A stretch of 5,701 nt of DNA, from contig JAUNRO010000137.1 in NCBI GenBank assembly GCA_030544185.1, positions 1-5,701 on the forward strand, in the 5' to 3' direction. Origin of the DNA: Propionibacteriaceae bacterium. GTDB taxonomy: Bacteria; Actinomycetota; Actinomycetes; Propionibacteriales; Propionibacteriaceae. The stretch's first letter is position 1, and each line of letters opens with the position of its first letter. The notes below the pieces were generated by a model, which saw nothing but the letters and a program-made list of their open reading frames with translations, was not told where the DNA came from and made no database searches. Below are positions 1 to 5,326 of this stretch, one piece after another. Made by a program: the position numbers and the translations under genes.

Positions 1-1170
1 GGCGACTTCCGGGGTGCCGGGGGTTTCCGGCTCGTGCTCGAGGAGGTTGAGTTCCTCTGGGTACGCCCGGCGCGGGCTGGGGTCACCGGGCTCCCAACCG
101 TTGCGCTTCGTCTTGGCCACCGGCTGCCAGTCCGGTGACCGGATCCCCTGCGCAGACGCACCGTCCGCGTCGCCGGGGCGTACGCCCGGACGCTTCACCA
201 GCTGCTGCCAGCGCAGGAGGGATTCCAGCAATTGCGGACCGTCGGCGCGGGTCCACGCCCAGCAGAACCCGACGAGCGCCACGGTCACGATGACGAGGAC
301 GAGCCAGGACTCCCGGACCCCGAAGCGCAGCGAGATGAAGGCGAGCAGAAGCAGTTGGGCGACGTAGGCGGTGAGCGCGAGACGCCCCGTCGCGATGAGC
401 GGTGCGACAACATTTCGCCGGTGCGCGGGCAGCACCAGCGCGATCCAGGCGCACCAGACCACGACGGCGGAGGCGAGCAACAGGCTGGTGGTGACCTCGA
501 CCTGGGTCCCGGAATAGGGCACCAGCCCACCGGGCAGGGCGCGACCGACGGCGATCATGCCGATCGCCAGCACGGTGAGGGCGGCGGCGAGGACCAGGAG
601 CGTCCTGGTCCGCGTGGGCCGGCGGTGGATCCGGTGCAGCCAGTGCGCCAGCGCCAGGCCGGCGAGCCCGATCGGCAGGAACGTCGAGAGGCGATAGGAG
701 TCGCCGGTGAGGAGCTGATCGACGAGCCAGGTGGCGAAGCCACCAGGGGGCAGCGCGTCGCGGGCGGCCCACATCGCATCGGGCATGGTGTCGACGAGCA
801 CCGCCGCGATGACGAGGGAGATCACCGGCCGCGCGTGGAGCAGCGGGACGACCAGCGCGAGGACGATCGTGAGGAAGCCCAGCGTCTGGAGCACGACGAC
901 CACCTGGTCATAGATCGGCTGCACCAGCTCGCCCGCCACGATCAGGGTCAGGCCGCGCAGCACCTGGCTGAACAGCCACGGCTGCGCCGTGGTGCTGCGG
1001 TGCCGCCAGTCGAGCCACATCGAGGTCGAAACGAGCAGCGCGAACAGCGGAGCGGTCAGCAGATCGGGAATCTCCAGCAAGCTCCCCTGAGGAGCCATGT
1101 GTGCGATCAGCATCGAAACAACAGCACTACCCCGCGCCAGATCTGGCCACACCAGTCGCCCACTGCGCAT
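1..1170 (-). CDS. DUF418 / HGSNAT-like polytopic membrane protein, 3' end outside window
   Basis: Reading leftward from an ATG at 1170, the frame is open for 390 codons to base 1 without a stop, so the C-terminus is missing. The protein is strongly hydrophobic, with about ten likely membrane helices between residues 12 and 306. The N-terminal PDLARGSAVVSMLIAHMAP (residues 9-27) resembles the D-x-x-RG...H opening of heparan-alpha-glucosaminide N-acetyltransferase-like and DUF418 proteins. PLIATGRLALTAYVAQLLLL (257-276) and GPQLLESLLR (311-320) resemble the end of DUF418 domains. Related proteins are thought to move acyl groups across or at the membrane; the substrate here is unknown. After the last helix a hydrophilic, Pro- and charge-rich tail of at least 70 residues continues to the edge, longer than I expect for the family. 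The start is fixed by AGGAGG ten bases upstream and an in-frame stop at 1186-1188. It is divergent from the patatin gene. Confidence is high that it is a gene and moderate for the family. Confidence 0.85.
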   Translation of the reverse strand, partial: MRSGRLVWPDLARGSAVVSMLIAHMAPQGSLLEIPDLLTAPLFALLVSTSMWLDWRHRSTTAQPWLFSQVLRGLTLIVAGELVQPIYDQVVVVLQTLGFLTIVLALVVPLLHARPVISLVIAAVLVDTMPDAMWAARDALPPGGFATWLVDQLLTGDSYRLSTFLPIGLAGLALAHWLHRIHRRPTRTRTLLVLAAALTVLAIGMIAVGRALPGGLVPYSGTQVEVTTSLLLASAVVVWCAWIALVLPAHRRNVVAPLIATGRLALTAYVAQLLLLAFISLRFGVRESWLVLVIVTVALVGFCWAWTRADGPQLLESLLRWQQLVKRPGVRPGDADGASAQGIRSPDWQPVAKTKRNGWEPGDPSPRRAYPEELNLLEHEPETPGTPEVA

Positions 1171-1180
1171 GACGCCACCC

Positions 1181-1186
1181 CCTCCT
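1181..1186 (-). promoter_or_regulatory. Shine-Dalgarno site of the DUF418-like gene
   Basis: The minus strand reads AGGAGG, ten bases before the ATG at 1170, within a longer G-rich run. An in-frame TGA at 1186-1188 leaves no other ATG, GTG or TTG upstream, so site and start support each other. A loose TAACCT -10-like hexamer lies at 1193-1198 (minus). It would place the transcript start inside this site, so the true promoter is unresolved. Confidence 0.7.
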
Positions 1187-1234
1187 CAGCATAGGTTAGC
1201 GTTCTTCTCAGGATCAGTGTGCGGGTGCAATGTC

Positions 1235-1240
1235 GATAGT
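1235..1240 (+). promoter_or_regulatory. -10-like hexamer of the patatin gene, leaderless arrangement
   Basis: GATAGT ends eight bases before the GTG start at 1249, the spacing expected if transcription begins at or next to the start codon. An in-frame TAG at 1237-1239 lies inside the hexamer, so the protein cannot start earlier. The eight bases between (CTCGGGCC) hold no Shine-Dalgarno sequence. I see no convincing -35 box, which is common in actinobacterial promoters. That this is an active promoter is inference. Confidence 0.45.
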
Positions 1241-1248
1241 CTCGGGCC

Positions 1249-2235
1249 GTGTCCGTCCCCCCGCCTCCGCCCAGTCTCCGTGCCGATCTCGTCCTGGAGG
1301 GCGGCGGAGTCAAAGGGGTCGCCTTCGGCGGCGTACTCGGGGTTCTCGCCGAGCGTGGCTATCAGTTCGAGCGCTCGGCCGGAACCTCCGCAGGCGCGAT
1401 CACCGCGGCACTCGTCGCGGCCCTCCAGCGCGCCGGCGAGCCGATCCTGCGCATCCGCGACATCGTCGACACTCTCGACCTCACCCGCTTCGCCGATTCC
1501 AACCGTGTCGGCCGGCGGCTCGGCCCGCTGCGCCCGGTCGGGGATATCGTCTCGCTGCTGGTGCGCGGCGGCCTGAACGAGGGCGCCTATCTGGAGGACT
1601 GGCTGACCGGCGTCCTGGCCGACCTGGGCGTCCGCACGTTCGGCGACCTGCGTCGCGACGACCCCGGCTCGGCGCTCGCGGCCGAGCATGAATTTTCGCT
1701 CGTCGTCGTCACCAGCGACCTCTCCCGCCGGCGCATGACGCTGCTGCCGTGGGACTTCGGCGGCTATGGGTTGGACCCCGACGAGCAGTCGGTCGCCCGC
1801 GCCGTCCGGGCCTCGGCCGCAATCCCGTTCTATTTCCGCCCCGTGGACTATCCCAGCGAGCGCGGTCCGGTCAGCCTGGTCGACGGCGGCCTGCTGTCGA
1901 ACTATCCGATCACGATCTTCGACCGGCCCGATCCCTCGGCGGCGCGCTGGCCGACGATCGGCGTACGCCTGTCCGCGCGTGAGGACGACCGCGGCGTGAC
2001 CCGGCCGGTCCGCACTGCATTGGACGTGGGGCTCGCCGTGGTCGACACCGCGATGCACGGGATCGACGCCCGCCACATCGACGACCCGGAGGCGATCGCC
2101 AAGACGATCTTCGTCGACGTCGGCCAGGTGCGCTCCACCGACTTCGACCTCGGGCCCGAACGTCGCGCGGACCTGAGCCGCCGTGGCGCGGATGCCGCCC
2201 GCAAGTGGCTGTCCGACGCCGCGCCGCTCCACTGA
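1249..2235 (+). CDS. Patatin-like phospholipase family protein
   Basis: This 328-residue protein carries the full patatin signature of a Ser-Asp dyad lipid acyl hydrolase. The oxyanion-hole loop is GGGVKG (residues 18-23), the nucleophile elbow is GTSAG with Ser47 (45-49), and the catalytic Asp212 sits in DGG (212-214). RASAAIPFYF (187-196) matches the conserved stretch between them. Known members deacylate phospholipids or other lipid esters; the substrate here cannot be read from sequence. No signal peptide or membrane helix is seen, so a cytoplasmic or membrane-peripheral location is likely. The GTG start is forced: a TAG lies four codons upstream, and no alternative start occurs before the oxyanion loop. 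There is no Shine-Dalgarno sequence, so the mRNA is probably leaderless. Residues 4-8 are five consecutive prolines, an expected EF-P-dependent slow site. The TauE-like gene follows 42 bp downstream on the same strand. The family call is very secure. Confidence 0.95.
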   Translation: MSVPPPPPSLRADLVLEGGGVKGVAFGGVLGVLAERGYQFERSAGTSAGAITAALVAALQRAGEPILRIRDIVDTLDLTRFADSNRVGRRLGPLRPVGDIVSLLVRGGLNEGAYLEDWLTGVLADLGVRTFGDLRRDDPGSALAAEHEFSLVVVTSDLSRRRMTLLPWDFGGYGLDPDEQSVARAVRASAAIPFYFRPVDYPSERGPVSLVDGGLLSNYPITIFDRPDPSAARWPTIGVRLSAREDDRGVTRPVRTALDVGLAVVDTAMHGIDARHIDDPEAIAKTIFVDVGQVRSTDFDLGPERRADLSRRGADAARKWLSDAAPLH

Positions 2236-2253
2236 TCTGTGGAAAGCCGCCAC

Positions 2254-2259
2254 TAGCCT
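2254..2259 (+). promoter_or_regulatory. Candidate -10 hexamer of the TauE-like gene
   Basis: TAGCCT, within CACTAGCCT, fits the actinobacterial TANNNT pattern and lies 18 bases before the ATG at 2278. It falls in the 42-bp gap after the patatin stop. It would give a leader of roughly ten bases. Its TAG (2254-2256) is also the in-frame stop bounding the downstream frame. If real, the TauE-like gene has its own promoter besides any read-through from the patatin gene. No clear -35 box is seen. Confidence 0.35.
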
Positions 2260-2277
2260 GATCCCGACGCCGACCGG

Positions 2278-3024
2278 ATGGGACAGATGCTCGTGGAGAT
2301 CGCACTTCTGGTCGGGCTGTTCCTCGGGATCGCAGCCGCCGGCGTGACCCAAGTGCTCGCCGGCACGGGCGTCCGCCTTCTTGTCCCACCGCTTGCCATC
2401 CTCGTCTGCGGCCATGCCGAGGGGCTGCGGATCGCGCTCACCCTCGGCCTGCTGATCTCGGTGGTGACGTTCCTGTCGGAGCGGCACCGGGTGCCGTTCG
2501 GTGAGTTCTGGCGGCTCGCGCTGCCCGCGGCGCTCGCCGCCCCGGTCTGGGTGCTGCTCGTCTGGCTGTTGCCGAGCTCGATCGCGGCCCGGCTGGCCGG
2601 TCTCGTGGTGGTGCTGGCGGTGGTGGCGACGGTTCTGGGAGTACGCACGGGGCGGCTGGTCGGTCGGCCCGGGACCATCGGCGCAGGTGTGCTGGGGAGC
2701 GGTCTGTTCGCGCTCGGCGGCGTAGGCGGCCCGGTGTTCGGCAGCTATGCCCGCGACAACGACTGGCCCGAGCCGCAGGCCAAGGCCGTCGTCAACGCGA
2801 CCATCGCTGTGGCGCAGGTGACGGTCCTGGGTTTCATGGGCCTGCCGAATCCGCTCAAGGCGGGCTTCCCCGTCGGCTTGCTCGGACTCGCGGTGGGCCT
2901 GGTCTTGGGCATGGTCGCGGTGCGAAAACTGCCCAAGCTGAGCGTGCCGCGCGCGCGGACGATCGCGATCGTGCTCGCGGGGCTCGCTGGGGTGGCGCTG
3001 CTGGTGATCGGGACCCTGATCTGA
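2278..3024 (+). CDS. TauE/SafE family membrane permease
   Basis: This 248-residue, almost wholly hydrophobic protein has about eight or nine likely membrane helices. It fits the two-repeat TauE/SafE family (about 250 residues), proposed to export sulfite, sulfoacetate or other organic anions. The second half-repeat is typical: GGVGGPVFGSYARD (147-160), then a helix (170-188) ending GFMGLPNP. The first repeat, GVTQVLAGTGVRLLVPPLAI (22-41), keeps the hydrophobic pattern and the following Pro but lacks the usual G-x-GGG run. The substrate is unknown, and no sulfur or taurine genes lie nearby. Start choice is uncertain among ATG 2278, ATG 2287 and GTG 2293. The second ATG has a weak GGATGGGA purine stretch in front and would lose only three residues. 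The gene follows the patatin gene by 42 bp and ends facing the serine hydrolase gene. The family call is good; the specific transport function is open. Confidence 0.85.
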   Translation: MGQMLVEIALLVGLFLGIAAAGVTQVLAGTGVRLLVPPLAILVCGHAEGLRIALTLGLLISVVTFLSERHRVPFGEFWRLALPAALAAPVWVLLVWLLPSSIAARLAGLVVVLAVVATVLGVRTGRLVGRPGTIGAGVLGSGLFALGGVGGPVFGSYARDNDWPEPQAKAVVNATIAVAQVTVLGFMGLPNPLKAGFPVGLLGLAVGLVLGMVAVRKLPKLSVPRARTIAIVLAGLAGVALLVIGTLI

Positions 3025-3053
3025 GGCCGTGGGCGCGGCGTTCTAGTGGTGTC

Positions 3054-3146
3054 TGCGCGCAGAATCCCCGTCCAGTGCCCCCAACCACCCCCGTTTCCCC
3101 TAGTCAGCGACACCGGCGATCGCCCTGAACGTGGATTCTGTGCACA
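3054..3146. repeat. Imperfect inverted repeat, 18-base arms, in convergent spacer
   Basis: The left arm at 3054-3071 (TGCGCGCAGAATCCCCGT) matches the reverse complement of the right arm at 3129-3146 (TGTGCACAGAATCCACGT) at 15 of 18 positions. The arms include an exact 8-base core (CAGAATCC / GGATTCTG). One of the three mismatches becomes a G-U pair in plus-strand RNA. The arms are 57 bases apart. Smaller perfect palindromes sit within or beside them: TCTGCGCGCAGA at 3052-3063, GGCGATCGCC at 3115-3124 and TGTGCACA at 3139-3146. The element lies wholly between two convergent stop codons. It could form a long hairpin in read-through transcripts of either strand, or be a small remnant element. 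Its role is inferred only from position. Confidence 0.5.
3066..3100 (-). other. Candidate G-quadruplex motif downstream of serine hydrolase gene
   Basis: The minus strand has four G-runs of at least four bases: 3100-3097 (4), 3092-3088 (5), 3082-3078 (5) and 3069-3066 (4). The loops are AAAC, TGGTT and CACTGGAC. This satisfies the usual G-quadruplex pattern with longer-than-minimal runs. It lies in the 3' untranslated direction of the serine hydrolase gene and largely fills the loop of the inverted repeat at 3054-3146. Chance is more plausible in high-GC DNA, but four G4-5 runs in 35 bases is dense. Confidence 0.4.
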
Positions 3147-3160
3147 ATGGCGGGCTTCCG

Positions 3161-3177
3161 GGCCCCGGAACGGGGCC
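3161..3177. terminator. Hairpin between convergent genes, possible bidirectional terminator
   Basis: GGCCCCG (3161-3167) and CGGGGCC (3171-3177) pair perfectly around a three-base loop. Read on the minus strand, the stem starts on the final G of the serine hydrolase TAG stop codon. On the plus strand it lies 136 bases beyond the TauE-like stop. No T-tract follows on either side, so this is not a canonical intrinsic terminator. Tail-less GC-rich hairpins are a commonly proposed form in actinobacteria. The stem is seen; its function is inferred. Confidence 0.5.
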
Positions 3178-4694
3178 TAACCGACCTGCAACGCGAGATC
3201 GGTGGTGGCGAGCATCAGGAAGAGGAAGGCTCCGCCGAGGGCGAGGATCGGGAGGCTGAGCCACAGGAAGCGCCGCGGCCGCCAGGGAAGCTCCCGCCAG
3301 CGCAGCGCGGTCACGGCGGCGGCGCCCACGAAGGCGCCGACGGACAGCCCGAACACCGAGCCCGGGACCCAGTTCCACGGCCCGGCGAGCCAGAAGAGCA
3401 GCAGCCCGCCGAGCGCCCAGGCGATCCGCGCGATCAGACCGAGGCGGTTGCGGCCGCGCACAGCCCCGATCGCGAAAATGAGCACCAGCAGCGGCCCCAG
3501 CACCCAGTAGTAGTCCCGCTCCGACAGCGTCAGCAGGAATCGCGGTGGGCCGCCATCGGCGCCGGCCAGCTGCAGGCCAGCGCCGGTGACGTCGGTCTTC
3601 GAGCTGTTGAGGATCACCGCAGCTGTGTTGGTGTGCCGGTCCACGGCGAGCATCGTGCGCGTGCCGCCGGTGCCGCCGTTGTGCCACTGGATCTCCTGCC
3701 CCGGCGGCCCGGAAGAGATCCAGGCCAAACCGATCCGGCCCTGGCCAGCGAAGAGTCCGGCCGTGTCCCACCGCGGGTCGAGCGCGGTGACGCCGGGGGC
3801 GGAGCCGTCGAGGATGGCTTCCAGATAACGGGTGAGGTCCGCGGCCGTGGTGGTCACCCCCGCGCCCGCTGGGGCGTACCCCTCGCCCGTCCATTCCTCC
3901 ACCGCACGCCCGCCGGCCAGCCGGGGCTGCGCGAGGCGGGGATCGCGCTCGCGGAGCGGATCGCGGATGTCGGGACGGCTGATGCGGGTCTCGGTCATCT
4001 GCAGGGGGTTGAGGAGGCGTGCGGTGACATGCGTGTCCCAGGTCTCCGCGCCGGCGGCCCGAGCGAGGGCGTGACCGAGGAGCGCGGCGCCGAGATTGGA
4101 GTACGCGAAGGTGCCGCGGTCGGTCAGCGTGAGCGTGCGGGTGTCGTTGATCAGGTCCCAGGTGGTGGTGGAGTAGACGGTGAGCTCGGCACCCGCAAGG
4201 TCTTGCCGGACGACTTCCGCCATCGGCAGGCGAGCCATGGACGGCAGGCCGGAGCGGTGGCTCGCGAGCTCCTCGAGCGTGACGATGCCGGCGGGTGTGC
4301 CGGCGAGCTCGGGGAGGTAGGTGACAACGGGATCGTCGAGCGCGACCTCGCCGCGCTCGACCGCGTCCGCGAGCAGCAGACCGTTGAACGTCTTGGTGAT
4401 CGAGCCGAGCTCGAACCGCGTCTGCGGATCGATCGTCGTTCCTTCGGCCGGGAAGCCCGCCCAGGTGGAACGGCCGTCGCGGACGCGGACGACGGATACG
4501 GCGCCATATCCGTCGGGATCGCCCAGGAACTCCTGAGCCTCCGCCGCGAGCACTCGATCACCGGTCGGCGGGCCGAGGGTCGTCGGCTGCGGGCCCATCA
4601 GCAGGGACAGCAGACCCCCGAGGATGGCGCCGGCGAGGGGGACGAGCCAGAGCCTGCCCCGGAGGGTAGTCGGGCTCCAGGTGGGGCGAGCCAT
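3177..4694 (-). CDS. Membrane-anchored serine hydrolase, beta-lactamase / PBP superfamily
   Basis: This 505-residue protein has all three active-site motifs of class C beta-lactamase-like hydrolases. They are S98-I-T-K101 in FELGSITKTF, Y198-S-N200, and H338-N-G340 in WHNGGTGG, replacing the KTG box. Supporting family features are LEELASHRSGLPSM (140-153) and GVTTTAADLTRYL (279-291). Residues 13-33 form a membrane anchor. The catalytic domain (about 45-390) should lie outside the membrane, followed by four likely helices near 397-413, 420-438, 446-465 and 476-497. Relatives include D-alanyl-D-alanine peptidases, esterases and peptidases; the four-helix tail and HxG box argue against calling this an antibiotic-resistance beta-lactamase. 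The ATG at 4694 is forced by an in-frame TAG four codons upstream (4704-4706) and lacks a Shine-Dalgarno site, so the mRNA is probably leaderless. A palindrome covers the -35 area. The substrate is unknown. Confidence 0.93.
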   Translation of the reverse strand: MARPTWSPTTLRGRLWLVPLAGAILGGLLSLLMGPQPTTLGPPTGDRVLAAEAQEFLGDPDGYGAVSVVRVRDGRSTWAGFPAEGTTIDPQTRFELGSITKTFNGLLLADAVERGEVALDDPVVTYLPELAGTPAGIVTLEELASHRSGLPSMARLPMAEVVRQDLAGAELTVYSTTTWDLINDTRTLTLTDRGTFAYSNLGAALLGHALARAAGAETWDTHVTARLLNPLQMTETRISRPDIRDPLRERDPRLAQPRLAGGRAVEEWTGEGYAPAGAGVTTTAADLTRYLEAILDGSAPGVTALDPRWDTAGLFAGQGRIGLAWISSGPPGQEIQWHNGGTGGTRTMLAVDRHTNTAAVILNSSKTDVTGAGLQLAGADGGPPRFLLTLSERDYYWVLGPLLVLIFAIGAVRGRNRLGLIARIAWALGGLLLFWLAGPWNWVPGSVFGLSVGAFVGAAAVTALRWRELPWRPRRFLWLSLPILALGGAFLFLMLATTDLALQVG

Positions 4695-4700
4695 GGCGTG

Positions 4701-4706
4701 AACCTA
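4701..4706 (-). promoter_or_regulatory. -10-like hexamer of the serine hydrolase gene, leaderless arrangement
   Basis: The minus strand reads TAGGTT, then CACGCC, then the ATG at 4694. The six-base gap places the transcript start on or beside the A of the start codon. The TAG of the hexamer (4706-4704) is in frame with the gene, so no earlier start exists, and the gap holds no ribosome binding site. With a 17-bp spacer the -35 would fall at 4724-4729, inside the palindrome at 4723-4738, and has no TTGACA likeness. Activity is inferred from geometry. Confidence 0.45.
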
Positions 4707-4722
4707 ACACCATCCCGGGGGC

Positions 4723-4738
4723 CGAGCGAGCTCGCTCG
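4723..4738. promoter_or_regulatory. Perfect 16-bp palindrome over the -35 area, operator candidate
   Basis: CGAGCGAGCTCGCTCG is its own reverse complement over all 16 bases. It sits 16 bp upstream of the TAGGTT hexamer of the serine hydrolase gene and so overlaps the expected -35 element. A dimeric regulator bound here could block or assist RNA polymerase. No regulator gene is in the window. As RNA it could also fold as a six-pair stem with an AGCT loop and act as a tail-less terminator for the upstream minus-strand genes. The symmetry is certain; the role is inference. Confidence 0.5.
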
Positions 4739-4762
4739 ATGGGCAGGAAGGCTCCGGCGATT

Positions 4763-4776
4763 CGCACGAAAGTGCG
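4763..4776. other. Short hairpin in the 132-bp gap before the serine hydrolase gene
   Basis: CGCAC (4763-4767) pairs with GTGCG (4772-4776) around four bases. The loop reads GAAA on the plus strand and TTTC on the minus strand. It lies about 50 bases past the stop of the small membrane protein gene. There is no following T-run. It may help end the upstream transcript, but a five-pair stem is weak evidence. Confidence 0.2.
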
Positions 4777-4826
4777 TGGGTTTGCGGGCGTTAGCAGGCG
4801 TGAACCGACGCCGCAGCTGGGCGAGA

Positions 4827-5267
4827 TTATCCCGGCTCCCGATCATCCTCGGCCCTGGCCGCGAGGAACTCTGCCCACCGCCGCTGCCAATACTCCGAGT
4901 CGGCGGCCACCACGGGATCGACTGCGGGGCGCTCAATCCGGCGCACGTCGCCATCTGGATTCTCGATCAACCCCCGCCGATAATCGGAAATGAGCCGATG
5001 GCCCTCGCGCCAGGTCAATCCGGCGCGGCGCAAGAGGATCCAATGCGGGAGCAGGGCCGAGGCCAGCAACAAGAACATGATCGTGATCCCGGGAACGGAG
5101 AAATTCCCGTGCCGGTCGAAAATCTGCACCAGCGGCATATCCACATTCGTCAGTCTCAGCAGCCCCTGCAGGAGAGCCCAGACCGCGGTATAGACGCAGA
5201 GGCTCGCCACAATGTTGACCTGGCTGTCACGAAGATGGGCGATTTCCTGCGCCGAGAGCCGCTTCAT
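4827..5267 (-). CDS. Unrecognised two-helix membrane protein
   Basis: I do not recognise this 146-residue protein. A charged N-terminus (MKRLSAQEIAHLRDSQ) is followed by two clear hydrophobic helices, about 17-38 and 58-79. They are separated by a polar segment containing NVDMPLVQIFDRHGNF. The remaining 65 residues are hydrophilic and Arg/Glu/Trp-rich, with WREGHRLISDYRRG (86-99) and EYWQRRWAEFLAARAED (125-141), which look helical and amphipathic. Positively charged residues after helix 2 suggest a cytoplasmic tail. The start is well supported by GGAGG at 5275-5279, seven bases before the ATG. It lies 59 bp downstream of the SpoIIAA-like gene on the same strand and may be cotranscribed with it. 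Its interior is less GC-rich than its neighbours: about 59% over 5041-5220 by hand count. The codon pattern and ribosome site make it a real gene; the function is unknown. Confidence 0.82.
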   Translation of the reverse strand: MKRLSAQEIAHLRDSQVNIVASLCVYTAVWALLQGLLRLTNVDMPLVQIFDRHGNFSVPGITIMFLLLASALLPHWILLRRAGLTWREGHRLISDYRRGLIENPDGDVRRIERPAVDPVVAADSEYWQRRWAEFLAARAEDDREPG

Positions 5268-5326
5268 GGTCCTCCCTCCGCGGTGAGAGAGCTGTCCGAG
5301 GGGATCGACTCACAGCGTACGCGGAA

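Noticed and set aside
83..772. Minus-strand 229-codon frame inside the DUF418-like gene
   Set aside because: It is an Arg/Pro/Ala-rich alternate-frame product of high-GC DNA, overlapping a better-supported frame on the same strand.
232..1194. Plus-strand open frame of 320 codons opposite the DUF418-like gene
   Set aside because: Its product is a monotonous Asp/Glu/Arg/Gln/His/Gly string, the typical antisense of a hydrophobic protein. The minus frame instead gives clean membrane helices, a family-like N-terminus and a strong ribosome site.
1186..2487. Minus-strand open frame of 433 codons spanning the patatin gene and the start of the TauE-like gene
   Set aside because: Composition is low-complexity and charged with no domain. 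It lies opposite a patatin gene with every catalytic motif intact and runs across a gene boundary.
3100..3894. Minus-strand 264-codon frame overlapping the serine hydrolase gene
   Set aside because: Arg/Pro-rich frame-shifted shadow; the serine hydrolase frame carries all three catalytic motifs without interruption.
3177..4694. Possible antibiotic-resistance beta-lactamase
   Set aside because: The HNG box in place of KTG, the N-terminal anchor and four C-terminal membrane helices fit the broad serine hydrolase group. Nothing in the sequence supports a resistance role.
4739..4993. Plus-strand 84-codon frame in the gap upstream of the serine hydrolase gene
   Set aside because: No ribosome site at its start, Arg/Pro-rich product, and it overlaps the well-supported small membrane protein gene on the other strand.
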